Part shown: piece by piece, positions 53,618-64,000 of the stretch
How positions within the stretch are numbered: the stretch's first letter is position 1
How the letters are laid out: every line of letters starts with the position of its first letter
DNA from: Usnea hakonensis
Taxonomy: Eukaryota > Ascomycota > Lecanoromycetes > Lecanorales > Parmeliaceae
Direction of reading: 5' to 3'
NCBI GenBank assembly: GCA_013423325.1
Contig: BLJB01000269.1
Location: 26,773 to 90,772, forward strand
Length of the DNA: 64,000 bases
The notes under the pieces: generated by a model
Database searches by the model: none
The model's input: the letters and a program-made list of their open reading frames with translations, nothing else
What the model was told of the DNA's origin: nothing
Position numbers and translations under genes: made by a program

Positions 53618-53680
<63 letters not shown>
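53589..53680. repeat. giant poly-G tracts
   Basis: Two guanine runs, 53589-53610 (22 G) and 53618-53680 (63 G), are separated only by AAAAAGT. The long glycine or proline frames here are artefacts of the homopolymer. Confidence 0.9.
53618..53680 (+). other. 63-nt uninterrupted G run (quadruplex-prone)
   Basis: A single 63-base guanine homopolymer, the longer part of the poly-G block. It is expected to be unstable in replication and cloning and can form stacked G-quadruplexes; its stated length may be a sequencing or assembly estimate. Confidence 0.8.
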
Positions 53681-53682
<2 letters not shown>

Positions 53683-53960
53683 GGGAAGAATTCGAATGGA
53701 ATGGAATAGAGTGGAGAAAAGCGTTTGGCTTTGCAGACAGAGAGAGGTTTAGATGGGTAGGTAGCTTGGTGGGTGGGTGGGGAGTGAGTGAAGGGAGGGG
53801 AGGAGGGAAAGGAGAAGGATTTATTATATATAGAAGTAGTAGGATAGCACGAATATCAAGAAGAGTACTCGTACTATATCTATTACATAACAGCCATAGA
53901 ATCATAATAGCTACAGCTATAATGAAAATTCCATGGCCATAATATATTCCTATCGAACTA

Positions 53961-54665
53961 TTACACCGATCTTATAGACCAAAATTCATGACTACAATAT
54001 ACTATCCCATAGATATATCGTCACATCTATAGAAATGCATAAAAAATCAAGCTTATTAAGTTATTATAACCACTACTAAGCTATTTTTCTTACTCCCATA
54101 CAACCACTATGACTCTACCCTCGTCGTCGCCATTAAGTGCTTGATGCACCACTCTCTATCACATAGTCATTAGTCTTAGCACAGGTGGTATTTAGGTAGC
54201 ACTTTCTTCGTCAAAAATAGATGAGTCCTACACCCATAGCCAAATCCAATAGTGCTCTCTTACTTGCCTTAGTAGAGCGAATCACATAACCCTCTAGACT
54301 ATCCGAATATCTCGTCTATGGCTACGAGGACTTGGCGTGGTTTAAGAACTCGTGACAAAGAGGGTGTTAAAGAGGCCTTAGAGGCTAAGCGATAGCGACG
54401 TAACACAGTAGGGCGATAGGTAGCTAGTAAGAGAAAAAATTTAGCTAGTAATGGCAACGGCGAGGGTGGTAACAGTGGTAGTAAGGGTGGTAGGAAAGGT
54501 GCGAAGAAGTAGTAGTAATAGTAGTAGTATGGTATAAGAGTAAGAAAAGTGGCTTAGTAGTAGTCATAATGAGCTTGATTTTTTATGTAAATCTATAGAT
54601 GCGACGATATATCTATAGGATAGTATATTTGTAGTTATAGAATATAGCCCATGCCACCGGTGTAA
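53961..54665 (+). mobile_element. DNA-transposon relic with long inverted repeats
   Basis: The ends are TTACACCG (53961) and CGGTGTAA (54658-54665). Inside, an arm starting ACTACAATATACTATCC at 53991 is matched in inverted orientation by GGATAGTATATTTGTAGT near 54618-54635. Similarity continues through ATAGATATATCGTC and AAAAAATCAAGC into a TTCTTACTC block, about 140 bp per arm with small gaps. The core holds a plus-strand frame beginning at 54318 (ATRTWRGLRTRDKEG...) ending in a Lys-rich tail, interrupted by two TAG codons. It resembles the basic C-terminal tail of pogo/Fot1-type transposases. Many arm differences are C/T, suggesting RIP. Size about 705 bp, hence non-autonomous. Superfamily assignment is inference. 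Confidence 0.65.
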
Positions 54666-54842
54666 TGATCCCATGAGAATGTATTATCCCCATGGAATTC
54701 CATTGTATCAATGGCTGTCATATTATGGCCATGGATATTGGTAACCCATGGATGACATGCAACAGGTGCAATGATACCATGAGAATGTAATATCATCCCC
54801 ATGGAATCGCATTGTATCGATGGCCATGTATGACATGCAACA
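54656..54842. repeat. diverged direct repeat, period about 107 bp
   Basis: GGTGTAATGATCCCATGAGAATG at 54659 is repeated as GGTGCAATGATACCATGAGAATG at about 54766. Both are followed by a CCCCATGGAATxxCATTGTATCxATGGC block. CCATGG recurs throughout. It abuts and overlaps the right end of the transposon relic. Confidence 0.7.
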
Positions 54843-54926
54843 TATCCAGTGTTAACAAGATTCTGAGAATTCCTGGAAGAAGAAGATTTGCCGTCCTCCC
54901 TCTCTTACCAAACACCCAAATGAGCC

Positions 54927-56284
54927 CTACGTATCAACCAGCGGACATCCATAATCCTTGAAAATCGGATTCAGATTCCCCGCCGCCCACTGCACCGCCT
55001 CCAGCGGCAACTCCACCACCCCACTCAAACTACTCGGTATGCTCGAGGTCGCGAACTGATAGATCAAGCAAAGCAACGCATCCGTACTCGTATCCGTCAA
55101 GTTCCCATTCTTGATGATTCCATAACTCAGCGCGTCGAAATTCCCCTGACCGACATTGCCGCCAAAGAGGACGGGGTACTGGAGATACTGCGCCAGGATT
55201 TCACCGCCGACGTCGAAGTTCGTGTAGGGTGAGACGCGGTTGTACCAGGAAGGCGGGATCTGTTCTGCGTTGTTGAATGTGTAGCTACCTTTGCCGTCGG
55301 GTGCGGCGCCAAAGAACGATTCCATTGTCGCTAGATTGGGGTTGCCGGCTGGGCCGAAGGAGGGGAAGAGCTCGTAGAGGAAAGAGGCTGCGCCATACAG
55401 GAGGACGGCCGTAGGTGGGAAGAAGAAATTGCCGTTCTCCGCCAAGGATTGCTGGTAGCGTTGATGACGGTAGAGAGCCAGGTTGTTTCTGTTGAAATCT
55501 CCGTTGCAGGTTTGCTGCATGTAGCCGAAGAGGGTGCCGTTGAAGCTGTAGTCATCGCCGGCAGCTAGGAAATAATCATTGCGGGTGAGGGAGGTGTCTG
55601 CCTCGAATTTCTGAGAGGTGTTGTAAGTAAGGGGAAGACCGTGGTTGACGGGAGGATCCAGTTTTGTACGTACGTTGTGTCCATCGAGGCCAACTTCGTC
55701 GCCTAGTATATCTCCTGTAGCAGATGTTCGACTAGTGGCATCGCAGCCAACAGAAAGCTTTCCTGTGAGTGCGTCGCCGTCTAGAACGATGCCAAGAGTG
55801 GCTAAAGTGACGGCGAGGTCGTAGTTGACATTGTACAAATTTTGTTGGGCATCGACAAGCTCAGTGAAGTTGGTGATACCGTCGTGGCTCAGGAACTAAG
55901 GATACTAAGCATGACTGAGTTACTAGCGATAGAAAAGCTTACGTGGTGATTAGCGGCAGTGTTCAACCCAGGACAAGGACCTCTGATATCATTTGGTCCG
56001 GGTGCTTCGAATGCATGAGCGGTGTCGCCTGGTGCGGGGACCAAGATCCCGCCCTTCCCAGTCCCAGGTTGAGCATTCTGGGCTCCAGTATAAGGGTAAT
56101 TGACGTTGTAAGGGGCTGCTCCAGGATGGACGGAATTGAAGGGGCAGCTGCTCTGCCTTTTCCCATGTGACACGAGGTTGGCTTTGCGGAATAGTGAAGA
56201 GTCTACCCCTGGTGTTTCTGCCACGAAAGGAAAAGCTAAAACAGAATGCGTGGTGAGAAGTAATGCAAGTATTTTCAGATGCAT
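54927..56284 (-). CDS. secreted heme-thiolate peroxidase/peroxygenase (chloroperoxidase family)
   Basis: Two exons, 56284-55943 and 55895-54927, with a 47-nt intron (GTAAGC...CTTAG), give 436 residues. Signal peptide at 1-17 (LKILALLLTTHSVLA), then a short propeptide. Cys104 in RGPCPGLNTAANHH is the proximal heme ligand of the Peroxidase_2 family. The distal acidic motif, usually EGD or EHD followed by S/T-x-T-R, appears as EADTSLTR (Glu212). The chain is longer than short-type enzymes, matching the long type. The C-terminal Cys pair (LLCLIY; YGCPLVDT) could form the known disulfide. Related enzymes use hydrogen peroxide to hydroxylate, epoxidise or halogenate organic substrates outside the cell. 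Activity is likely since Cys and Glu are kept. Confidence 0.85.
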
Positions 56285-57241
56285 GATGGTCGCGTACTTG
56301 ATGAGGTGACCAGTTGACGATGGGATGAACTAAATCAAGGATTTGGGATTTCAAGGAAGCAGGGTCGAAGGATGCTGTTTAATACTCATAAATCTTCCAG
56401 CCGGCATTTGAGAAAGGCCCAACACGATGGTAGGTGACATATTTGATCACTGACGGCAAAATTTAGATGTCAGTGGCTGGCAAAGAAATAATCTCACGGC
56501 AGTTCGAGGTGGCTTTTCTGAGATGGTGTCAGTGCACTGGCCAATTAGGTCCCATGTATGACAGACTCAACTTGGGACTCTCAGAGACTACACACCACTA
56601 GCATATACACCACTAACATGATATTCTTGCGCACTCACGCCGATCAGGCCGGCGATCTTGATTTTTGCAAGGCTATGAAAGCCCGAGTTAGAAGAATGTC
56701 ACTCCGGAGCTGTCATCTTTTCTTGATACCGAATCTCCGCGTCTTTGCGAAGAAGACAACATGATTGATATCCAGATGCCTCGGTATTTCAACGTAAGAT
56801 CTTTACCATGTTGAGATGCGGGACACACGGGTGGCATCCCCTCTTGGGTGCATCACTCACCACAGATGCAACCCCAAGTACAGCAAAGCGGGAAGATGAA
56901 TTCTTAGGTCTACTCATGTTTCCCGAGGAGATTCTCGAATCAGAAGAGGCCGATGTTCGCATGTGCCAGCTCCAGTGTGGTGTGGGTGTACTCATACTCT
57001 GGCGGGCCCGATAGGGGCTTGACCCAGCTGAGTGAGCCCGAGGCTGTCTGAGCTGCTTGTACAACATATGACCTTGATTGACCAACACATGTTGTGGTAG
57101 TCGCCAAACTTTCGGCATTTAGTTGTGCGTTATACTTAAATAAAATAGGTGAAAGTACCTATTATATTGTAAGGTAGGTAAGGTAGGTGCAAGGGAATGC
57201 ATCACAAGGTAAAGACAAGTACGCATTGGCCTCGGCGCTAG

Positions 57242-57264
57242 GGTATTAATACAGTATTAATACC
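57242..57264. promoter_or_regulatory. perfect 23-bp palindrome
   Basis: GGTATTAATAC-A-GTATTAATACC: two 11-bp arms around a single A, in the spacer between the divergent peroxidase (-) and Argonaute (+) genes. It could be a dimeric factor site or a cruciform. No known motif is matched. Confidence 0.35.
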
Positions 57265-57804
57265 TTGGCCCCGTCAAGTGCCGGCCCTATCAGCTTTACT
57301 TTACCTCTCCGAAATCTCCATGACTGAATCAAGTGTCTGGTGCAACTCATCAAACCCATCACTCGTTCGACTCTTTGTCATTAACTGCCCATACTAGAAT
57401 ATGAGCCCACCCAATCACCACGGGGCCCTTTGCCTGAAGCGGCAAGCCCCACCGACGCCTAGGGCAATCATAAAGCCTCCAAGTGATCTGTTTGGATGAA
57501 CCAAGCTAGCGGCCTGTTGGCGTACCTTCAGGCAATACTCGTCATTTTCGACATGGCAAAAGCTAAACCGGCGCAGCATGTACTGGATACTGTGCTAATG
57601 AACAGATTCCATAGGGTACAGCTAAAACATGGTCAACTTCTGGCAAACGCACATTCCGATCTAGCATCTCAGCCGTTGGTGCGACAATTTTCTTCCATGT
57701 ATGTGTATGCGCTCGTTACCTGAATGCAATTCCAAGAACGCAAGATCGGTGCTGTCTTTACGGACAACCAGCTTCTGTTTAGTGGACAAGGCGCACACGC
57801 GAAA

Positions 57805-57832
57805 AGCAAAAGCGAAAACTTTCGCGTTTGCT
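57805..57832. other. 13-bp-arm hairpin upstream of Argonaute
   Basis: AGCAAAAGCGAAA at 57805-57817 pairs with TTTCGCGTTTGCT at 57820-57832 (12 of 13 positions) around a 2-nt loop, about 340 bp before the Argonaute ATG. Confidence 0.35.
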
Positions 57833-58172
57833 CATAGCATGATGTTGGCTAGCATCGAAAGCAAACAATACTCGTCGCTGTCACCTTGTTTGCTTGCGTA
57901 ATTCTCCCGTGTTCCCTCAGTGTAAATACATAGAGGCCTTGTGTCCGGTCTCAATTCTTTTTCTCTGATCCCACACGTCAAAGCTTCAAAAGTTCGATAT
58001 CCAAATGTTCTCTAAAATCCAGGATTCAACACATCCACGGCTGACACAAGTACGCTCCTGATTGTAGGATCAAAGTCGCTGGGTAAAGGAATATTCTCGA
58101 AAGCCGGATTTGCTCAAGTTGAAGACCTTTGCAACGAACTGCATTGATCGACCTTGAAGTAGTGGCATCAAG

Positions 58173-61100
58173 ATGAATACTGGACGTCGTGGCAACCGTA
58201 GGAACCGCGGAAACCCTGGAAATCGTGGTCGTGGCAGTCCAGGTGAAGGGCCTTATACCCCAGGGAGTGGTGAAACAAGAAGAGGTCAAGTGCCCAGTGT
58301 CCCAGAAGAAAATTCGGCTCCAGGTGATAGCCGGGAAAGTCGACCCCCCGCCGGACCGAGAGGACATCCCCCACAACGAGGGTTTATGAATCATCCTCCC
58401 AGCGGACCGAGAGCGATTCGACCCGGAGGATTTGACGTTGGTTCTTCCGCTGGTAGCAGTGAGAGCCACGCAGGTCCATCTTCCAACCAACAGAGAGCGA
58501 TCCAACCCTCGAGAGGATCTTGGGGTGATTCTTCCGCTAGTAGCAGTAGAAGCTATGGAGGTCAGCCTCCTTACGAACCGAGAGCGATTCAAGAACATTG
58601 GGGTGATTCTTCCGCTAGTAGCAGTAGAAGCTATGGAGGTCAGCCTCCTTACGAACCGAGAGCGAATCCGCCCCGCGGAGGACCTAGGGGTGGTTTTCCA
58701 CGTGGTGGCACTAGAGGGGGCAGCCGCCCAACACTGGGTAGCGACACGGATACGGATGGAGATCCTATCTTCAGGTAAGATTACTAGTATTAATCATCTT
58801 CTATACTTCTGCTAATGACACTAAACCTATCTATAGATCACCAAGAGAAAAAGCAGCACCCGATCCAGATCCAGAAGTCACTGCCAAAGAAGATGAAGAT
58901 GCGTCATCCTCTGAATCTACCTTTGCAAAAGCCTCTGGTCAAGATCTAGACTTACCTCTTCGCCCCAGCTACAGTGATATCCCTCAAGGGAAAGACAAAC
59001 GGGATGATCACTTCGTGCTGTGGACAAATTATCTCAGAGTGGATCTTGACTTGAAGAAAGAATTTTTCAGGTATGACGTGACTATTGAGCCCGCATCAAA
59101 AAAAGCGCCAGCCTTGAAGAACATTCGTAAGCTTCGACAGGTTTACAATATTCTGTTCGAAGGAGAACGAGACTTTCAAGTGCTCGGAGACGGAGTTGCA
59201 ACAGACTACGCAAAAACCTTGATTACCTGCGGTAGGCTCTACGAACAATCACTCCCGCACAAGAGATACGAAGTAGTGTATCGCAACGAATTGGAGGGGC
59301 CACGAGACGATGACGAGGGTACTCAATCTGACGAACGGAAGAATCTGGTCACTGTGACATACAGTGGCACGGTGCCCATTCCGGAGCTCATCAGATACAT
59401 CGGGTCTAAACGCAATGATCCTAGCAATTTCGATGCCCGACTAGAAGCGATCCAAGCGATGAACATCGTTGTTGCAGGTAGCCCCAACAAGGTCGATACT
59501 GTTTTCCAAGCCGGCCAGAACAAGTTCTTTCAGTATCCCCGGGGCGACCCCGAAAAAAAATATCCAGAGCTGTACGGTAATTGTGATCTAGGTAATGGTC
59601 TGATTGCTGTTCGAGGGTACTATTCCAGTATTCGAACTTCGACGTTAAGGATCTTATTGAATCTGAACGCCCAGTGCTCTGCATTCTACCCGGAAATCAA
59701 TCTACTAGATTTGATGCACATTTTTGCGGGAGGACCACCAATCCCGGAGCGGAAACTTCCGGAGCTTGAGGCATTCATTCGGAAACTTCGAGTAAGTACT
59801 GTGCAAATTACAGGTGAAAGGAAGACAGTCACTAGACAGAAGACTGTCTGGGGATTCTCTCACAAGTATGAGCAAATTGTCCGGGACAAGAAGCCCGTAT
59901 TTAACAGAGATAAAACCCCAAAGATGACTGGAAGTAAAGGAGCTTCGGTCAACTACGGGAGCTCGGATTCCATTACATTTCGGCGCGATAATGTTTCTCC
60001 CGATTTGACGAGCGTCAGGGAATATTTCTTGAGACGTCAGTCGTGATCGTCATTCCTTGAAGCTACGACTGACATTGATTCAGAGTATGAAGTGCGACTG
60101 AAAAGCCCCAGCGAGCCAGTCGTCAATTGTGGTAAGTGACATAAGCGTTCACACTATCAAGAGCTAATGAAGACGCAGGTACGGACGAGAGCCCTGTATG
60201 GATTCCACCAGAACGTCTCACTGTCATGCCAGGCCAACCATACCGAGGCACTCTGAACGGTAAGCCAGCAATATAGGGTCAGCTTGCAAGTGACGCTGCA
60301 CATGTTTGACCAATTTCTTTTCTTACGCCTCTTGTCCAATTTTGTATCAAATCTCATTCCCGGGCTCCTGTTCAGCCGGTGGAACATGCACCCAGTTTCA
60401 ACTCTTCTTCAACGGATGATAAGTTGACTTTGAACCTTTGAGCAGATTCCCAGACGACCAATATGCTCACAATAGCAGCTCGGGGGCCAGCTGAGAATGC
60501 AAGACGTATTACGAACGATGGTGTTCAAGTCATTGGGATACAGCCTCAAAGCGCGACTCTGGTATCTTTCTTTTCGATTGGAATCTCTTAACATAGGACT
60601 AATTGCCTTGAAGGGTGCTTTTGGGATTTCGATTGATCCAGAGATGCTCACGGTTCATGGAAGACTACTCTCCGCACCTCAAATTCAGTATCATCAAACC
60701 ACCCAAATGCCGGACCATGGTGAATGGAATGTAATGAGGAATCAATTTTACGAGAAGTTTCCAATTCCAAAGTGGGCTATTCTATGTCTGGGCGGAGCGA
60801 ATATACCACCTTCAGCAACTAGGACATTCCAACAGATTCTGGGAAGTTGTGGCATGGGATCAACTAAACCTGAAGGAAACCGGTATAGCGCTCAACTGAT
60901 GGGAGTTGGCGACGATGATAGAAATGACAATGCCATCAAAAATGAGATGGACAAAGTCATGAAAGCTCAGATTCCTATACTACTGGTTGTTCTCAACACG
61001 GCGTCGGCAGCCATTTATGCCAGAGTCAAATATTGGGGGGACACTACTTATGGTAGGTTTTCTGAACTGATCAAAAAACTTTGAAAAACGTTTTATAACA

Positions 61101-62430
61101 TTGATAAGGCATTCACACCGTCTGTGTTCTCGAGAAAAAGCTTCTAGGCTACGATAAAGCTCGCGAGGAGGGGAGGCCCACAGGTGACGGCACATATTGG
61201 GCCAACGTTCTACACAAATTCAATCTAAAGCTTGGTGGAATCAATCACAGCCTTGAATCTGGGCTCATTGATTTGCCGGAGAAGACAATGGTTGTTGGTA
61301 TTGATGTCGCGCATCCGGCCCCGGGGAGTATGGAGAACGCGCCTAGCGTTGTCGCCATGGTTGCAAGTATGAACAATGCTTGCGTCCGTTTTCCCGGCAG
61401 CGTGAGAATACAACAAAGCAGACAAGAGATTCAGAAAATTCATAAAGACATACCGGTACAAGAGCTAGAACTATCTCCGGATGGAAAGGAAGACATGGTC
61501 GACTCATCAAATATTCGACAATTAATGCAGGAACGTCTGGTCCTTTACAGGCAAAATAATGATGGAATTCTTCCCGAGAACATTCTCATCTACCGTGATG
61601 GTAAGTTTCATGGCTCGAGACTGCCGTTCCAAGCTGAAATTGTTTCCTCTCCTAGGAGTCTCGGAAAGCCAGTACCAGGCAGTGCTAGACCTCGAACTGA
61701 AGCAGATCCAAGTCCATTGTGAGAAGATGTACCATGGCCAGAAATCAGCACCACCCAGGATCACTATCATCATCGTCGGTAAGCGCCACCACACTCGATT
61801 CTACCCAACCAACGACGCGCACGCGGATATGAAACACGGTAAAGGCAATGTGAAGCTGTGCAACACTCTAAACGGCACCGTCGTTGACCGAGGCATCACC
61901 ATGCACAAAGGCTGGGACTTTTACCTACAAGCGCACTCGGCGATCAAAGGCACCGTGAGTACGGTCCATCATGGCCGAGGAAAAGTGCCCTGACAAGAAC
62001 ATAGGCGAAACCGGCGCACTACGTAGTGATACACGACGACATTGGCCTTGAGGCAGCTCGGGTGGAAAAGATCACCCACAACCTCTCGTACCTATATCAA
62101 AGGGCCACCAAAGCGGTCTCCTATTGCACGCCAGCATACTATGCCGATCTACTATGCGCACGAGGCCGCGCCTGGCTCATGAAAGCGGTGCGGCGTAAGG
62201 ATTCGGAGACAAGGTTCGACTTTGGCAATGCGAACAATCCAGCAATGACGGCACACTCCATGTATGATTTTTCGCAGATTCCACCGGATGTTCATTTTGT
62301 GCTGACTTCCAACCAGCATCAAAGATTCGATGTTCTACGTCTGATCCAAACCACTACGGCGTCGTCATCATTCGTACCCGTCATCGACCTGCTCAAATCC
62401 TTCAAAAGAGCGTCTCTCATCCTCTCTTAA
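58173..62430 (+). CDS. Argonaute (QDE-2/Ago-type) RNA-silencing endonuclease
   Basis: Nine exons: 58173-58774, 58837-60035, 60084-60131, 60179-60259, 60446-60561, 60614-61052, 61109-61600, 61656-61954 and 62005-62430, about 1,233 residues. Introns are 47-62 nt, except the fourth at 186 nt. Residues 1-220 are disordered, with RG/RGG motifs and a tandem repeat. The N/L1 domains follow (FFRYDVTI, KRYEVVY). L2 holds PVWIPPERLTVMPGQPYRG, then MID/PIWI. The slicer tetrad is complete: Asp894 (VGIDVAHP), Glu935 (SRQEIQK), Asp992 (YRDG) and His1097 (PAHYVV). It should bind small RNAs and cleave complementary transcripts in quelling or related RNA silencing. The C-terminus extends about 60 residues past the usual Ago end and lacks the typical terminal hydrophobic -FYV/I. 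The start ATG 58173 begins the RG-rich tract. All junctions keep frame and protein continuity. Confidence 0.9.
58521..58666 (+). repeat. 78-bp in-frame tandem repeat in the Argonaute N-terminus
   Basis: TGGGGTGATTCTTCCGCTAG starts at 58521 and again at 58599, with near-identity over about 68 bp. It encodes two copies of WGDSSASSSRSYGGQPPYEP. A more diverged copy (Gly-Ser-Ser-Ala-Gly-Ser-Ser) precedes at about 58437-58500. Confidence 0.9.
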
Positions 62431-64000
62431 ATCAATCTACATTAAACAGAACTTCAGGCACAAATCTAAGCAGATGAACGATGCTAACGAATTCCCAATC
62501 TCTTCACATTTCACGCATAATTTTCATCCCCTCCCCACCGCCCAACAAAACCCCCCTCTTCCCAGTATTCCCTCTCCGCACATCCTCCTCACCATCACTT
62601 CACCTCTCCCTCTCACCACACGGTATTCTCAGATTCCCAATGCCCCCTTCACAACAGGAACACCCCTCGAAATCCAGCCTTCCCAAAATCCCTCCGCACG
62701 CATTCATCCAAATCGATACCCCCATACAAAACCCTATCCGCTCACAATTCACCTAGCAGACCAAGTATCACACCTCCACCAACAAATCTCCAAAACCCAT
62801 TCAACACACATTAGAATCCAACTTAAACCACCCCATCCCCATCCCCAAACCCCCATCTAATAATCCGGTTGAACCACCTTCGCTCCCCCTCCCTATCCCC
62901 GCCAAAATAACCTATACTATCCTCCTCCTCCTTCTTTATTAATAATCTTATAACAAATAAAAGACATCCTCACCCCACCAATAACACTCTTCCCCCCCCT
63001 AATACCCTAACCCTCCACCAATCCTCCCCCATCATCAGAACAAAATAGAATAGAATAATACTAAAAAAGAACAATGAAAACGCTCCTCTACCCCCCCCCC
63101 CCCCCCCCCCCCCCATCCCCTCCATACAACCCTTCTCTAAAAACTCGTTTTTGGATCAAGGTATTTTTTCTATTATTCCGCTTTATCTTCTTTACTACTA
63201 ACCCCCAACCTATCGTGGTGCACCGCCTTATCAAAGACTCTCTTTTTTCTAGCCCCTTCTTTACGTGCTATATCTATCTATAGTCTTTAAACTCTCTGCC
63301 GCTAAAGTATAGTATCTATTTATTCCAACCCATCCCATCCTATAGACTCCCTCCCATCCCACCCAACCCAGCTCCAAACAAAACCAAATCTCCACCAAAC
63401 CCACCTCCTCCCCACCCCTTTCCCCCCTTTCCCTCCCCGCCTATCCTCACACCCTCCCATCCGTCCATCTCACCCCCCTTCCCTCCACCCCTCCCATCCA
63501 CTCTAATCTCCACCACCACCATATCCCTCCCATCCCATCAACCCAATCTAACCCAACCCAACCCCCAACCCCCCCCCTTTCCTCAAACCCTCCCATCCAT
63601 CTAAAGCCAACCCCCCCTCCCCTTTCTTCCAAAGCCCTCCATCTCCATCTCCCTCCTCAAAACTTTTCCTCGCCACAGTAGGACCGGGGGTTAGTGATTT
63701 CGGATATCGCATATCGCATGACTGGTTTCGGTGTTGTCTCGGTGCATGGATTCGGGGGAATGGTCATGGCCATGGCAAAGAGAATCAGGAGACTGTGTCC
63801 TTTCAGGAGTACATATACACTGCTTTCTTGCACTGCAATGGCTCTTCAGTCGATTCATCTCTTTTAGAGTCTCCTTTATTATATTGCATTACATTCTTTT
63901 TTCGCCCACCTACCCCTGCCTATATATATACATATCCATCTACTCCAGGTCTATATCGAATAGATATGGGAGTCTTCTTAGTGCTGTGGCAAGGCCTGAA
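62431..64000. other. low-complexity C/T-rich terminal region
   Basis: No gene supported. It includes a 24-C run at 63091-63114 and a long CCCATCC/CCTCCC-rich stretch at 63300-63660, where the minus-strand glycine-rich frames are composition artefacts. More balanced sequence returns after 63680. Confidence 0.5.

Larger units (their letters stand above)
53334..54926. other. gene-free region with poly-G, transposon relic and direct repeats
   Basis: Convergent spacer between the GPI-type gene (+) and the peroxidase (-). The described repeats account for most of it. The remaining sequence is AT-rich, with CCATGG/GGCCAT words. No intact gene. Confidence 0.6.
56285..58172. other. divergent intergenic region, peroxidase and Argonaute
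   Basis: About 1.9 kb with the palindrome at 57242-57264, the hairpin at 57805-57832 and GTAGGTAAGGTAGGT repeats near 57172-57188. The minus-strand frame 56789-57118 is not convincing. No gene supported. Confidence 0.4.

Noticed and set aside
53489..53942. Poly-glycine and poly-proline frames of about 120 codons
   Set aside because: Created by the G homopolymer; no coding meaning outside the run.
1..64000. Search by eye for tRNA, rRNA, CRISPR and long terminal repeats
   Set aside because: No cloverleaf with a GTTCGAATC-type arm, no rRNA signature, no regularly spaced repeats and no LTR pair were found; eye inspection cannot exclude diverged examples.

Overview
The window reads as nuclear DNA from a filamentous ascomycete (Pezizomycotina). 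Genes are split by very short GT-AG introns (about 44-100 nt) that often carry a CTAAC-like branch site. Gene families typical of these fungi are present: an HET-domain gene, two SAT4/rhodopsin-like membrane proteins, GPI-anchored Ser/Thr-rich proteins, an F-box protein, a fungal heme-thiolate peroxidase, an AAAP amino-acid permease and an Argonaute. Clues to repeat-induced point mutation (RIP) are also present. No species can be named from sequence alone. I saw no tRNA, rRNA or CRISPR.

Layout. 0-9 kb: a small secreted protein (-), an APH-like kinase (-), an unlisted 57-residue Cys/His-rich microprotein (+) followed by degenerate Cys/Gly repeats, and a minimal SET-domain protein (+). 9-17 kb: a secreted GH30-type glycosidase (+), a DHA2-type MFS transporter (+) and a frameshifted F-box relic (+). 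19-25 kb: two paralogous seven-helix SAT4/rhodopsin-domain proteins (+), with an AT-rich gap between them. 25-29 kb: a three-unit tandem repeat, a stand-alone Ulp1-like cysteine peptidase (-) and a broken small secreted protein (-). 29.6-39 kb: one giant gene (-) for a roughly 3,065-residue DUF6606/DUF3638/DUF3645-type protein with a P-loop and helicase-like motifs. 40-46.5 kb: a ferritin-like secreted protein (-), a small GPI protein (+) and an amino-acid permease (-). 47.8-52 kb: a secreted protein made of a duplicated domain (+) and an HET-domain pseudogene (-). 52-56.3 kb: a GPI-type secreted protein (+), a 63-nt poly-G tract, a RIP-marked DNA-transposon relic with long inverted repeats, and a heme-thiolate peroxidase/peroxygenase (-). 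58-62.4 kb: a nine-exon Argonaute (+) with an intact DEDH slicer tetrad and an RGG-rich, repeat-bearing N-terminus. The last 1.5 kb is low-complexity C/T-rich DNA.

The genes do not form an obvious biosynthetic cluster. The most coherent theme is genome defence and its traces: an RNAi Argonaute, C-to-T stop codons in an HET gene and in a transposon relic, and degenerated gene copies. A second theme is secretion: the glycosidase, ferritin-like protein, peroxidase, GPI proteins and duplicated-domain protein. Exon structures were worked out by eye from splice signals, reading frame and protein continuity, so exact junctions should be treated as predictions.
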